Shown piece by piece: positions 16,580 to 25,938 of a stretch of DNA of 55,869 nucleotides. The position numbers and the translations under genes are program-made. This DNA is from JBDHRG01 sp039807445 (GTDB lineage: Bacteria; Pseudomonadota; Gammaproteobacteria; Competibacterales; Competibacteraceae). The number at the start of each line of letters is the position of its first letter. The first letter of the stretch is position 1. A model generated the notes under the pieces. It searched no databases. It worked only from the letters and a program-made list of their open reading frames with translations, and was not told the origin of the DNA. The stretch lies in assembly GCA_039807445.1 (NCBI GenBank), contig JBDHRG010000004.1, positions 1 to 55,869 of the forward strand, written 5' to 3'.

Positions 16580-16875
16580 TCCGCGCCGACGAACCACGGC
16601 TCGGCGGCCCATTCGGCGATGCGGGCGCGGTTGCTGCGGTCGGCGGCCTGGATCTCGGCGGCCCAGTCGTAGTCACCGAGCAGCGCGCGCCGGCGCGCGG
16701 GCTCCCAGACGTGCAGCAGGAAAGCCAGCATCACGCGCTCGCCGCGCGAGAGCTTGCCGAACTGCGCGCGGATCGCATCGTCGAGCGGGCGGATGCCGTC
16801 GAACAGCCCGCGCCGGTCGAAGCCGAGCGCCTGCACCCAGCCGAGGTAGGCCGCCTCGATCTCGCTCTGTTCCAT
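16576..16875 (-). CDS. Hypothetical protein (99 residues), coupled to GNAT copy 2
   Basis: 99-residue protein beginning MEQSEIEAAYLGWVQAL, rich in charged residues and tryptophan, ending EPWFVGAE. No family recognised. A conserved-looking core LSRGERVMLAFLLHVW sits at residues about 42-57. It ends in a GTGA overlap with the acetyltransferase gene, so it may be a partner or substrate protein. Its last 20 bp are repeated at 15803-15822. It is divergent from the QmcA gene. Confidence 0.6.
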   Translation of the reverse strand: MEQSEIEAAYLGWVQALGFDRRGLFDGIRPLDDAIRAQFGKLSRGERVMLAFLLHVWEPARRRALLGDYDWAAEIQAADRSNRARIAEWAAEPWFVGAE

Positions 16876-16964
16876 GTCCGTTCCTCGCGTATCGAATGTT
16901 TGCCACGCCGCGGTGGCCGCGACGTAGTATCGCCCGAGGTGTTTGCGGCGAGGGCGTTTCGGCG

Positions 16965-17903
16965 ATGGCGATCGAGGGATTCGGGGTGGTGGTGCTGGCG
17001 CTGATCGTGCTGGCGGTGCTGGTGGTGGTGCTCGGCGTGCGTTCGGTGCCGCAGGGGATGGAGTACACGGTCGAGCGCTTCGGCCGCTACACGCGCACGC
17101 TCGCGCCGGGGCTGAACTTCATCGTGCCGATCGTCGATCGCGTCGGGCGCAAGCTGAACATGATGGAGTCGGTGCTCGACGTGCCGAGCCAGGAGATCAT
17201 CACCAAGGACAACGCGATGGTGAAGGTCGACGGCGTGGTGTTCTACCAGGTGCTCGATGCCGCCCGCGCCGCCTACGAGGTCAGCAACCTCGAGTTCGCG
17301 ATCCTGAACCTGACGATGACCAACATCCGCACGGTGATGGGCTCGATGGACCTCGACGAGCTGCTGTCGAAGCGCGACGAGATCAACGCCCGCCTGCTCG
17401 GCGTGGTCGACGAGGCCACCGCGCCCTGGGGGCTCAAGGTCACGCGCATCGAGATCAAGGACATCGCGCCGCCGGCTGACCTGGTCGACTCGATGGCCCG
17501 GCAGATGAAGGCCGAGCGCGACAAGCGCGCCGCGATCCTCGAGGCCGAGGGCAAGCGCCAGGCCGAGATCCTGCGCGCCGAGGGGCTGAAGCAGGCGGCG
17601 ATCCTCGAGGCCGAGGGGCGCAAGGAATCGGCCTTCCGCGACGCCGAGGCGCGCGAGCGCCTGGCGCAGGCCGAGGCCCGCGCGACGCAGATGCTGTCGG
17701 AGGCGATCGCCCAGGGCGACGTCAAGGCGGTCAACTACTTCGTCGCGCAGAAGTACGTCGAGGCGCTCGGCCAGATCGCCGCCTCGAGCAACCAGAAGGT
17801 GATCATGCTGCCGCTCGACACCACCGGCGTGATGGGCTCGATCGCCGGCATCGCCGAGCTGACCCAGCAGGCGCTGGCCGAGCGGGGCGGGCGCCATGGC
17901 TGA
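16965..17903 (+). CDS. qmcA: SPFH/stomatin-like membrane protein (QmcA/HflK-type)
   Basis: 312-residue SPFH (band 7) protein. Residues 6-26 form an N-terminal membrane helix, followed by the SPFH domain (VPQGMEYTVERFGRYT...). The coiled-coil from about 170 to 235 is rich in repeated (A/R)AE(G/A) units, such as ILEAEGKRQAEILRAEG. Such proteins form large inner-membrane cages or microdomains and act with proteases or NfeD partners. The next gene encodes NfeD and overlaps by 8 bp, the classical stomatin/NfeD pair. The ATG at 16965 is the first to give a membrane helix. Confidence 0.9.
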   Translation: MAIEGFGVVVLALIVLAVLVVVLGVRSVPQGMEYTVERFGRYTRTLAPGLNFIVPIVDRVGRKLNMMESVLDVPSQEIITKDNAMVKVDGVVFYQVLDAARAAYEVSNLEFAILNLTMTNIRTVMGSMDLDELLSKRDEINARLLGVVDEATAPWGLKVTRIEIKDIAPPADLVDSMARQMKAERDKRAAILEAEGKRQAEILRAEGLKQAAILEAEGRKESAFRDAEARERLAQAEARATQMLSEAIAQGDVKAVNYFVAQKYVEALGQIAASSNQKVIMLPLDTTGVMGSIAGIAELTQQALAERGGRHG

Positions 17904-18348
17904 GTGGCTGCTCGCGCCCGCCTACTGGAACTGGTGGCTGCTCGGCGTGGTGCTGATGGTGCTCGAGGTGCTGGCGCCGGGCTTCTTCCTGCTGTGGATG
18001 GGCGTCGCCGCGGCGCTGGTCGGGGTGCTGGCAGCGGCCCTGCCGGGGCTCGCGCCCGAATGGCAGGGGCTCGCCTTCGCGGCGCTGTCGGTCGGCGCGA
18101 TCGCCGGCTGGCACGCCTGGCAGCAGCGCCACCCGGGCACGAGCGAAGCACCGCTGCTGAACCGCCGCGGCGAACAGCTCATCGGCCGCGTGCTCGAGCT
18201 CGAGACGGCGATCGTCGCCGGCGAGGGTCGCGCGCGGCTCGGCGACGCCAGCTGGAAGGTGCGCGGCCCCGAGCTGCCGGCGGGCAGCCGGGTGCGCGTG
18301 GTCGGCGTCGACGGCACGGTGCTGCGCGTCGAGGCAGCCGATCCGTGA
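17896..18348 (+). CDS. NfeD-family membrane protein (short type)
   Basis: 150-residue NfeD-like protein with three or four hydrophobic segments in the first 75 residues (WWLLGVVLMVLEVLAPGFFLLWMGVAAALVGVL) and a C-terminal OB-fold-like domain (about 90-150, LLNRRGEQLIGRV...RVRVVGVDGTVLRVE). It overlaps the stomatin gene by 8 bp and so is translated with it. The pair probably makes a membrane-associated quality-control complex; this short NfeD lacks the ClpP-like protease domain. Confidence 0.88.
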   Translation: MAEWLLAPAYWNWWLLGVVLMVLEVLAPGFFLLWMGVAAALVGVLAAALPGLAPEWQGLAFAALSVGAIAGWHAWQQRHPGTSEAPLLNRRGEQLIGRVLELETAIVAGEGRARLGDASWKVRGPELPAGSRVRVVGVDGTVLRVEAADP

Positions 18349-18429
18349 CGCTTCGTTGACAGGTCGGCGTGCACCGCGCCCGGGTGTGCAGCTAGAATCG
18401 CGCCCTTGAAACCGCTCGCGAGGCAGCCC

Positions 18430-19431
18430 GTGAACCATCCGACCACAGTCGTCATCGAGCGTACCGACGCCGGCCGTCTGAGCTTCATGGATTACGACCA
18501 CGGCATCAGCGCGATCGACACCGGCTACGAGCGGCCGATGTTCGATGCCAGCCACCTGATCGTCGAGCGCGGCCGCGCGGCTTTCGTCGATACCGGCACG
18601 GCCTTTTCGGTGCCGGCACTGCTCGGCGTGCTGGCGCACAAGGGGCTCGCGCCCGAGGCGGTCGACTGGGTGATCGTGACCCACGTCCACCTCGACCACG
18701 CCGGCGGCGCCGGAGCGCTGATGCGGCGGCTGCCGAACGCGAAGCTCGTCGTGCACCCGCGCGGCGCGCGGCACATGATCGACCCCGCGGCGCTGATCGC
18801 CGGTGCCGCGGCGGTCTACGGCGAGGAGACGCTGCGGCGCACCTACGGCGAGATCGTGCCGGTGCCGGCCGCGCGCGTGGTCGAGGCGCCCGACGGCTTC
18901 ACGCTCGAGCTCGCCGGCCGCGCGCTGGTGTGCCTCGATGCGCCGGGGCACGCGCGCCACCACTTCGTCGTCTACGACGCGCGCAGCCGCGCCTTCTTCG
19001 CCGGCGACACCTTCGGCGTGTCGTACCGCGAGCTCGACAGCGTGCAGGGAGCCTTCATCGTCCCGACGACGACGCCGGTGCAGTTCGAGCCCGAGGCGCT
19101 GCGCGCGGCGATCGAGCGCCTGCTCGCCTTCGAGCCGCAGGCGATGTTCCTGACGCACTACAGCCGCGTGACCGACGTGCCCAGGCTCGCCGCCGACCTG
19201 TTCGCGCAGATCGACGCGATGACGGCGCTCGCGCGCGCGGCCGACGGCGCGCCGGACCGCCACGCGCGCCTGGTCGAGGCGCTGGCCGCGCTGTACCTGG
19301 AGCGCGCCGCCGCGCACGGCTGCCCGCTCGAGCCCGCTCGCGTGCGCGCGCTGCTCGCCCCCGATATCGAGCTCAACGCGCAGGGGCTCGAGGTATGGCT
19401 GGACCGGCAGAAGCCGGCGTCGGGATCCTGA
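18430..19431 (+). CDS. Metallo-beta-lactamase-fold hydrolase
   Basis: 333-residue MBL-fold hydrolase. The dinuclear metal motif THVHLDHAGG is near residues 80-89, a further metal His is in DAPGHARHH and the bridging Asp is in FFAGDTFG. C-terminal about 75 residues are a helical extension. Substrate unknown; related proteins act on thioesters, lactones or persulfides. The start is GTG at 18430 (VNHPTT), after GAGGC; a TTG at 18406 is an alternative. A TAGAAT -10-like box lies at 18393-18398. Confidence 0.82.
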   Translation: MNHPTTVVIERTDAGRLSFMDYDHGISAIDTGYERPMFDASHLIVERGRAAFVDTGTAFSVPALLGVLAHKGLAPEAVDWVIVTHVHLDHAGGAGALMRRLPNAKLVVHPRGARHMIDPAALIAGAAAVYGEETLRRTYGEIVPVPAARVVEAPDGFTLELAGRALVCLDAPGHARHHFVVYDARSRAFFAGDTFGVSYRELDSVQGAFIVPTTTPVQFEPEALRAAIERLLAFEPQAMFLTHYSRVTDVPRLAADLFAQIDAMTALARAADGAPDRHARLVEALAALYLERAAAHGCPLEPARVRALLAPDIELNAQGLEVWLDRQKPASGS

Positions 19432-19462
19432 TCGAACACTCGCCGACTTCGAGGAGACGCCC

Positions 19463-22147
19463 ATGACCGCCCCCGAAATTCCCGACTACATCGCACGCAC
19501 CGAACTGCCCGACGCCGTCGACGCCGACCCTGCGGAAACGCTCGAGTGGATCGAGTCGCTCGAAGCCGTGGTCCGCCATGGCGGCCGGGAGCGGGGGCTG
19601 TACCTGCTCGAGCGCCTGCTGAAGGCCGCGCCGCTGCTCGGGCTGAGCGCGCAGGCACCGCTGACCACGCCGTACTGGAACACGATCCCGGTCGAGCGCC
19701 AGCCGCCGTACCCCGGCGACCAGTCGCTCGAGGAGCGGCTGAGCGCGCTGGTGCGCTGGAACGCGCTGGCGATGGTGGTGCGCGCCAACCGCTACAGCGC
19801 CGATCTCGGCGGCCACATCGCCAGCTACGCCTCGGCCGCCGACCTGTTCGAGGTCGGCTTCAACCACTTCTACCGCGCCGGCGACCCGGTGTACTTCCAG
19901 CCGCACTCGGCGCCGGGCGTGTATGCGCGTGCCTTCCTCGAAGGCCGGCTCGGCGCCGACCAGCTCGAGCACTACCGCCGCGAATGCGAAGGCCGCGGGC
20001 TGTCCTCGTACCCGCACCCCTGGCTGATGCCCGACTTCTGGCAATTCCCGACCGGCTCGATGGGGCTGGGGCCGATCCAGGCGATCTACCAGGCGCGCTT
20101 CCTGCGTTACCTCGAGCACCGCGGCCTGGCCGACACCGGCGCGCGCCACGTCTGGGGCGTGTTCGGCGACGGCGAGATGGACGAACCCGAGTCGATCGGT
20201 GCGCTGGCGCTGGCCGCGCGCGAGCGGCTCGACAACCTGACCTTCGTCATCAACTGCAATCTGCAGCGCCTCGACGGCCCGGTGCGCGGCAATGGCCAGA
20301 TCGTGCAGGAGCTCGAGGCGCTGTTCCGCGGCGCCGGCTGGAACGTGATCAAGGTGCTGTGGGGTTCGGACTGGGACCCGCTGTTCGCGCGCGACAAGGA
20401 CCGGGTGCTGCTCAAGCGCCTGCACGAGACGGTCGACGGCGAGTTCCAGACCTATGCGGCGAGCGACGGGCGCTTCAACCGCGAGCGCTTCTTCGACAAG
20501 TACCCCGAGCTCGAGGCGCTGGTCGCGCACCTGAGCGACGACGAGATCGACCGCCTGCGCCGTGGCGGCCACGACGCGGTCAAGATCCACGCCGCCTACG
20601 CCGCCGCGCGCGCGCACCGCGGCCGGCCGACGGTGATCCTGGCCAAGACCAAGAAGGGCTACGGCATGGGCAGCTGGGGCCAGGGCAAGATGACCTCGCA
20701 CCAGCAGAAGAAGCTCGACGACGAGGCGCTGCTCGCCTTCCGCGACCGCTTCGCGCTGCCGCTGTCGGACGAAGACGCCAAGGGCCTGAAGTTCTACCGT
20801 CCGGCCGAGGACAGCCGCGAGATGCGCTACCTGCGCGCGCGCCGCGATGCGCTCGGCGGCTGGCTGCCGGCACGCCGGCGCGAGGCGCCGCCGCTCGCCG
20901 TGCCGGCGCTGTCCGAGTACGCGCGCTTCGCGCTCGAGGCCGAAGGCAAGGAGATGTCGACGACGATGGCGTTCGTGCGCATGCTCGGCGCGCTCCTGCG
21001 CGCGCCCGAGCTCGGCCCGCGCATCGTGCCGATCGTCGCCGACGAGGCGCGCACCTTCGGCATGGCCAACCTGTTCCGCCAGATCGGCATCTACGCCTGG
21101 CAGGGCCAGCTGTACGAGCCCGAGGACGCCGGCTCGATGCTCGCCTACCGCGAAGACGTCAAGGGCCAGATCCTCGAGGAAGGCATCACCGAGGCCGGCG
21201 CGATGGCGTCGTGGATCGCCGCGGCGACCGCCTACAGCGTCAGCGCGACGCCGATGCTGCCCGTGTACATCTATTATTCGATGTTCGGCTTCCAGCGCAT
21301 CGGCGACCTGGCGTGGGCCGCGGCCGACCAGCGTGCGCGCGGCTTCCTGGTCGGCGCCACCGCCGGGCGCACCACGCTGTCGGGCGAAGGCCTGCAGCAC
21401 CAGGACGGAAGCAGCCTCCTGGTCGCGGCGACCATCCCCAACTGCCGTGCTTACGACCCGGCCTTCGCCTACGAGCTGGCGGTGATCGTCGACGCCGGCG
21501 CGCGGCAGATGCTCGAGCGCCAGGACGACGTCTTCTACTACCTGACGGTGATGAACGAGAACGCCGCCCAGCCCTCGATGCCGGCGGGCGTCGAGGACGG
21601 CATCCTGCGCGGCATGTACCGTTACGCGGTGCACGCCCCGCCCGGGGTGGCGCGCGGTACGGTGCGGCTGCTCGGCAGCGGCACGATCCTCGGCGAAGTC
21701 ATCGCCGCCGCCGAGGCGCTGGCCGCCGACTGGGGTGTCGAAGCCGAGGTCTGGAGCGTCACCAGCTACGCCGAGCTCGAGCGCGAGGCGCGCGAAGCGG
21801 CGCGCCAGGCGCTGCATCACCCCGAAGCCGGGCCCGTGCCCAGCCACGTCGAGCGCTGTCTGGCCGGCGACGCGCCGGTGGTCGCCGCCAGCGACTACGT
21901 GCGCGCCTGGCCGCAGCTGATCGCGCCCTACGTCCGCGCGCCCTTCCACGCGCTCGGCACCGACGGCTTCGGCCGCTCCGACACGCGCGCGGCGCTGCGG
22001 CGCTTCTTCGAAGTCGACCGCGCCTATGTCGCGCTCGCCGCGCTGAAGGCGCTGGCCGACCAGGGCAGGCTCGAGCGCCGCGTGCTCGCGGAAGCGATCG
22101 CCAGCTACGGCATCGACCCGGACAAGCCGAACCCGGCGGGCGTATGA
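19463..22147 (+). CDS. aceE: Pyruvate dehydrogenase E1, homodimeric
   Basis: 894-residue thiamine-diphosphate E1 component that decarboxylates pyruvate and passes acetyl to the lipoyl E2. The ThDP/Mg motif GDGEMDEPES is near residue 235, with the partner NCNLQRLDGPVRGNG just after. Length is near E. coli AceE (887), with no truncation. The ATG is preceded by GGAG 10 bp upstream. There is no aceF or lpd nearby, so E2 and E3 must be elsewhere. An MdeB-like 2-oxobutyrate dehydrogenase, an AceE paralogue of methionine catabolism, cannot be excluded, although no methionine lyase gene is next to it. Confidence 0.9.
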   Translation: MTAPEIPDYIARTELPDAVDADPAETLEWIESLEAVVRHGGRERGLYLLERLLKAAPLLGLSAQAPLTTPYWNTIPVERQPPYPGDQSLEERLSALVRWNALAMVVRANRYSADLGGHIASYASAADLFEVGFNHFYRAGDPVYFQPHSAPGVYARAFLEGRLGADQLEHYRRECEGRGLSSYPHPWLMPDFWQFPTGSMGLGPIQAIYQARFLRYLEHRGLADTGARHVWGVFGDGEMDEPESIGALALAARERLDNLTFVINCNLQRLDGPVRGNGQIVQELEALFRGAGWNVIKVLWGSDWDPLFARDKDRVLLKRLHETVDGEFQTYAASDGRFNRERFFDKYPELEALVAHLSDDEIDRLRRGGHDAVKIHAAYAAARAHRGRPTVILAKTKKGYGMGSWGQGKMTSHQQKKLDDEALLAFRDRFALPLSDEDAKGLKFYRPAEDSREMRYLRARRDALGGWLPARRREAPPLAVPALSEYARFALEAEGKEMSTTMAFVRMLGALLRAPELGPRIVPIVADEARTFGMANLFRQIGIYAWQGQLYEPEDAGSMLAYREDVKGQILEEGITEAGAMASWIAAATAYSVSATPMLPVYIYYSMFGFQRIGDLAWAAADQRARGFLVGATAGRTTLSGEGLQHQDGSSLLVAATIPNCRAYDPAFAYELAVIVDAGARQMLERQDDVFYYLTVMNENAAQPSMPAGVEDGILRGMYRYAVHAPPGVARGTVRLLGSGTILGEVIAAAEALAADWGVEAEVWSVTSYAELEREAREAARQALHHPEAGPVPSHVERCLAGDAPVVAASDYVRAWPQLIAPYVRAPFHALGTDGFGRSDTRAALRRFFEVDRAYVALAALKALADQGRLERRVLAEAIASYGIDPDKPNPAGV

Positions 22148-22241
22148 ACCCGTCACCGCGCGTTGCACGACCCGGTCGGACGAAGCCGGTGCGGACGAGC
22201 CTCTCGCACGAGCCGTCACCCCGGCGAGAGCACGTCACCCC

Positions 22242-22307
22242 GGACCCCGCCGGGGTCCAGACGCTCGCGGCATCGCCTGCAACCTGGATTCCGGCTTTCG
22301 CCGGAAT
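22242..22307. repeat. REP-like palindrome pair downstream of aceE
   Basis: Two palindromes lie in the gap between aceE and the next gene: GGACCCC-GCC-GGGGTCC at 22242-22258 and ATTCCGGC-TTTC-GCCGGAAT at 22288-22307. The second has the wording of the dispersed ATTCCGGCGAAAGCCGGAAT repeats seen in many Pseudomonadota genomes. Together they could form a transcript-stabilising or terminating structure. Confidence 0.65.
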
Positions 22308-22357
22308 GAGGTTGAAAGGAAGGCTGGCATCAGCCCTTCGCTTCCAGGAGTTCCCGA

Positions 22358-23329
22358 ATGCACAGACCCCGCGTGATCGTGACCCGGCGCTGGCCGGACG
22401 AAGTCGAGCGGCGCATCGCAGCGGCGTTCGACGCCGAGTTCAACCCCGATGACCGGCCGCTGACGCCGACCGAGCTGCGGGCGGCGCTGGCGCGCGCCGA
22501 CGCGCTGCTGTGCACCGTCACCGACCGCCTGGATGCCGAACTGCTCGCCGCCACGCCGCGGCGGGTGCGGCTGCTCGCCAACATCGGCGTCGGCTTCAAC
22601 CACATCGACCTCGGCGCCGCGCATGGCCTCGGCATCACGGTGAGCAACACCCCCGACGTCTTGACCGACTGCACGGCGGACCTGGCGATCACGCTGCTGC
22701 TGATGGCCGCGCGCCGCGCCGGCGAGGGCGAACGCCTGGTGCGCAGCGGTGCCTGGCACGGCTGGGCGCCGACGCAACTGCTCGGCACGTGCGTCGCCGG
22801 CAAGACGCTGGGGCTGATCGGCCTGGGGCGCATCGGCAAGGCGGTCGCGCGGCGCGCGCACCACGGTTTCCGGATGCGCGTGATCTTCCACAACCGCTCG
22901 GCGCTGCCGCCCGACGAGCTCGCCGCGCTCGGCGCCGAGCCCTGCGCCTCGATCGACGCGGTGCTGGCGCAGGCCGATTTCGTGTCGCTGCACTGCCCCG
23001 GCGGACAGGGGCCGGTGCTCGATGCCGCGCGCCTGGCGCGGATGAAGCCCTCGGCCTTCCTGATCAACACCGCGCGCGGCGACGTGGTCGACGAGGCGGC
23101 GCTGATCGATGCCTTGCAGCGCGGGACGATCGCCGGCGCCGGGCTCGACGTCTACGCCGCCGAGCCGGACGTGCCGGCGGCGCTGCGCGCGCTCGACAAC
23201 GTCGTGCTGCTGCCGCACCTCGGCAGCGCGACGCGAGAGACCCGCACGGCGATGGGGCTGCGCGCGCTGGAGAACGCCGAAGCGTTCTTCGCCGGGCGCG
23301 AACCGCCGGACCGGGTGTCGGCCCGCTGA
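22358..23329 (+). CDS. D-2-hydroxyacid dehydrogenase (glycerate dehydrogenase/GhrB type)
   Basis: 323-residue NAD(P)-dependent 2-hydroxyacid dehydrogenase. The nucleotide fold GLIGLGRIG is near residues 149-157. The catalytic triad is complete: Arg in NTARGDVVDE, Glu in YAAEPDV and His in LLPHLGSAT. The N-terminal region with NIGVGFNHIDL resembles GyaR/GhrB enzymes that reduce glyoxylate or hydroxypyruvate. It is only distantly related to the GhrA-like enzyme at 12660, so the window holds two families with overlapping substrates. It starts 210 bp after aceE, beyond the repeats, so is probably transcribed separately. Confidence 0.85.
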   Translation: MHRPRVIVTRRWPDEVERRIAAAFDAEFNPDDRPLTPTELRAALARADALLCTVTDRLDAELLAATPRRVRLLANIGVGFNHIDLGAAHGLGITVSNTPDVLTDCTADLAITLLLMAARRAGEGERLVRSGAWHGWAPTQLLGTCVAGKTLGLIGLGRIGKAVARRAHHGFRMRVIFHNRSALPPDELAALGAEPCASIDAVLAQADFVSLHCPGGQGPVLDAARLARMKPSAFLINTARGDVVDEAALIDALQRGTIAGAGLDVYAAEPDVPAALRALDNVVLLPHLGSATRETRTAMGLRALENAEAFFAGREPPDRVSAR

Positions 23330-23420
23330 CCGCCTGCCGGCAGACGTTCTGGGCTCACGGGCGCTGGAGCGGAGGCGGGCGTCGTCGGGCGAAGCGCCGG
23401 CTTTCCGGTAGGGCCCCGTA

Positions 23421-25223
23421 TCAGGCGAGCGCCGCCGCTTCCGCTTCCCCGCCGGTCTGCACCCGCCACAGGCCGGCGTAGATTCCGCTGCGCTCGATCA
23501 GCTCGGCGTGGGTGCCGCTCTCGGCGAGGCGGCCGGCGTCGAGCACGTGGATGCGGTCGGCGTGGACGATGGTCGACAGGCGGTGCGCGATCACCAGCAC
23601 CGTGCGCCCGCGGGCTATCGTCGCCAGCGAGCGCTGGATCGCCGCCTCGGTCTCGTTGTCGACCGCGCTGGTGGCTTCGTCGAGCACCAGGATCGGCGGG
23701 TCCTTCAGCAGCGCCCGCGCGATCGACAGGCGCTGGCGCTGGCCGCCGGAGAGCTTCTGGCCGCGCTCGCCGATCACCGTGTCGTAGCCGGCCGGCAGGC
23801 GCGCGATGAACTCGTGCGCCTCGGCCGCCCGGGCCGCGGCGACGATCTCGGCCAGGCTCGCGTCGGGCCTGCCGTAGGCGATGTTGTCGCGTACGCTGCC
23901 GTGGAACAGGAACACGTCCTGGCTGACCAGGCCGATCGCGGCGCGCAGATCGGTCAGGTCGATGCGCTCGAGCGGCAAGCCGTCGAGCGCGATGCGCCCG
24001 CGGCCGGGGGCGTGGAAGCGCAGCAGCAGTTTCATCAGCGTGCTCTTGCCCGAGCCGGTCTGGCCGACGAAGGCGACCGTCTGCCCGGGCTTGACCTCCA
24101 GGCTCACCTCGTCGAGCACCGGAACGCCGTTGGCGTAGGCGAAGCCGACCCGCTCGAGCTCGAGATGCCCGCGCGCGCGCGGCAGCTTCTGCGCCTCGGC
24201 ATGGTTGCCGATCGCGACCGGCGTCTCGAGCAGGTCGAGCACGCGCCGGGTCGACGCCATCGCGCGCTCGAACAGGTCTACGGTTTCGGCCAGCCCGGTC
24301 AGCGGCCACAGCAGACGCTGCGTCAGGAACACCAGCAGCCCGTACGAGCCGACCGCGAGCGTTCCCGCCAGCGCCATCTGGCCGCCGACCACGAAGGTGA
24401 ACAGGAAGCCGGTCAGGATCGCCATGCGGATCACCGGGATGAAGGCCGAGCTGACCGCGATCGCCTTGGCGTTGGCTTCGCAGTAGGCGGCGCTGTCGGC
24501 GCGCAGGCGCTCGAGCTCGGCGGCTTCGGCGGTGAAGCTCTTGATCGTGGCGATGCCCGACAGGTTGTTCGACAGCCGTCCGGCGAGCTCGCCGACCTTG
24601 TCGCGCACCGCGGCGTACAGCGGCTGGGCACGGCGCTGGAACCAGAAGGCGCCGAGCACGATCACCGGGATCGGCGTGAACGCGAGCCAGGCGATCGTCG
24701 ACGAGATCGCGAAGAACACCCCGCCGATCGCGACGATGGTGGTCGCGACCTGGATCAGGCTGTTGGCGCCGCCGTTGAGGAAGCGCTCGAGCTGGTTGAC
24801 GTCGTCGTTGAGGATCGCCACCAGCGTGCCGGTGCTGCGGTCTTCGAAGTACGCCATGTCGAGGCGCTGCACGTGGGCGTAGGCGTCGAGGCGCAAGTCG
24901 TGCTGCAGGCGCTGCGCCAGGTTGCGCCACAGCACCAGGTACAGGTACTCGAACAGCGATTCGCCGACCCAGACGACGAAGGTCAGCACGCCGAGCGCGT
25001 AGATCTGGTGCAGCGGGTCGACCAGGCCGAGCCTGGCGACGAACGACTGCTGCTGGCTCACGACCACGTCGATGGCGATGCCGATCAGGATTTCGGGGGC
25101 GATGTCGAACAGCTTGTTGACCACCGAGCACAGCGTCGCCGCCGCGATGCGCGCGCGATAGCCGCGGGCGTAGCGCAACAGGCGCACCAGCGCCGCGGTG
25201 GAAGAGGGGGCATGGGTGCTCAT
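23421..25223 (-). CDS. ABC exporter with fused ATPase (MsbA/multidrug type)
   Basis: 600-residue half-transporter. The six-helix exporter domain covers about residues 20-320 and the ATPase domain 345-590. Walker A GQTGSGKST, the Q-loop VSQDVFLFHG, signature LSGGQRQR and Walker B ILVLDEATSAVDN are all intact, with the H-loop AHRLSTI. It would function as a homodimer in the inner membrane. The substrate is unknown. The ATG at 25223 (MSTHAPSS) is chosen over an in-frame ATG ten codons upstream. It is divergent from the CopD-like gene. Confidence 0.85.
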   Translation of the reverse strand: MSTHAPSSTAALVRLLRYARGYRARIAAATLCSVVNKLFDIAPEILIGIAIDVVVSQQQSFVARLGLVDPLHQIYALGVLTFVVWVGESLFEYLYLVLWRNLAQRLQHDLRLDAYAHVQRLDMAYFEDRSTGTLVAILNDDVNQLERFLNGGANSLIQVATTIVAIGGVFFAISSTIAWLAFTPIPVIVLGAFWFQRRAQPLYAAVRDKVGELAGRLSNNLSGIATIKSFTAEAAELERLRADSAAYCEANAKAIAVSSAFIPVIRMAILTGFLFTFVVGGQMALAGTLAVGSYGLLVFLTQRLLWPLTGLAETVDLFERAMASTRRVLDLLETPVAIGNHAEAQKLPRARGHLELERVGFAYANGVPVLDEVSLEVKPGQTVAFVGQTGSGKSTLMKLLLRFHAPGRGRIALDGLPLERIDLTDLRAAIGLVSQDVFLFHGSVRDNIAYGRPDASLAEIVAAARAAEAHEFIARLPAGYDTVIGERGQKLSGGQRQRLSIARALLKDPPILVLDEATSAVDNETEAAIQRSLATIARGRTVLVIAHRLSTIVHADRIHVLDAGRLAESGTHAELIERSGIYAGLWRVQTGGEAEAAALA

Positions 25224-25305
25224 TGGGATTCCCTGGAAGAGCCGGACCGGCATTGTCGCCGCGCGCCGCTAGACTCGAAAGCGTCTTCGCACCCCGGGAG
25301 CCCCG

Positions 25306-25758
25306 ATGATGAGTTTCGCCCTCGCCTTGCATGCTCTCGCCGCCGTGGTCTGGGTCGGTGGCATGGTGTTCGCGCTCGCCGCGATGCGCCCGGCGCTGCT
25401 CGAGGTGCTGCCGCCGCCGCAGGCGCTCGCCTGCCTGCTCGCGGCGATGCGGCGCTTCTTCGCGCTGGTGTGGGTGGCGATGCCGGTGCTGCTCGCGAGC
25501 GGTTTCTGGATGTTCCACGCGCTCGGCTTCGCCCGCTCCGGGCACCATGTGCACCTGATGGCGGTGCTCGGCACGCTGATGGCGGCGATCTTCGCCTGGC
25601 TGTACTTCGGCGTATATCCGAAGCTGAAGGCCGCCGCCGCGGCCGGCGACACCACGCACGCCAAGCCGCTCGCCGAACGGCTGCGCAAGCTGGTGCTGCT
25701 CAACGCGGCGCTCGGCGTGCTGGTGGTGCTGATCGCCGCGGGCGGGCGCTACGCCTGA
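25306..25758 (+). CDS. CopD-family membrane protein
   Basis: 150-residue integral membrane protein with four hydrophobic helices. The conserved early LHALAAVVWVGGMVFAL with a His at residue 9 and the later His-rich SGHHVHLM loop fit the CopD/YkoE-like domain, which has proposed copper-related or haem-related roles. Many such short proteins are uncharacterised, so copper import is not assured. It is flanked by the ABC gene on one side and the tRNA terminator on the other. Confidence 0.75.
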   Translation: MMSFALALHALAAVVWVGGMVFALAAMRPALLEVLPPPQALACLLAAMRRFFALVWVAMPVLLASGFWMFHALGFARSGHHVHLMAVLGTLMAAIFAWLYFGVYPKLKAAAAAGDTTHAKPLAERLRKLVLLNAALGVLVVLIAAGGRYA

Positions 25759-25823
25759 AGGCCTCGGACGGTGGCCTGCGGGGCTTGACGCCGCCTGCTC
25801 CGCGGTGCCTGACCGGAAACGCA

Positions 25824-25853
25824 AAGGGCCCGCGGCTTGCGCCACGGGCCCTT
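25824..25853 (-). terminator. Terminator hairpin between copD-like gene and initiator tRNA
   Basis: AAGGGCCCG at 25824-25832 and CGGGCCCTT at 25845-25853 form a perfect 9-bp stem with a 12-nt loop. Read on the - strand it follows the tRNA 3' end by 8 bp and is trailed by T-containing sequence, so it is probably the tRNA terminator. It may also stop transcription from the CopD-like gene. Confidence 0.65.
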
Positions 25854-25861
25854 CAGGGATT

Positions 25862-25938
<77 letters not shown>

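Noticed and set aside
19373..22219. A 948-codon antisense frame across aceE
   Set aside because: Same effect: the frame mirrors a real 894-residue enzyme with a complete active site. No ribosome binding site or family signal.
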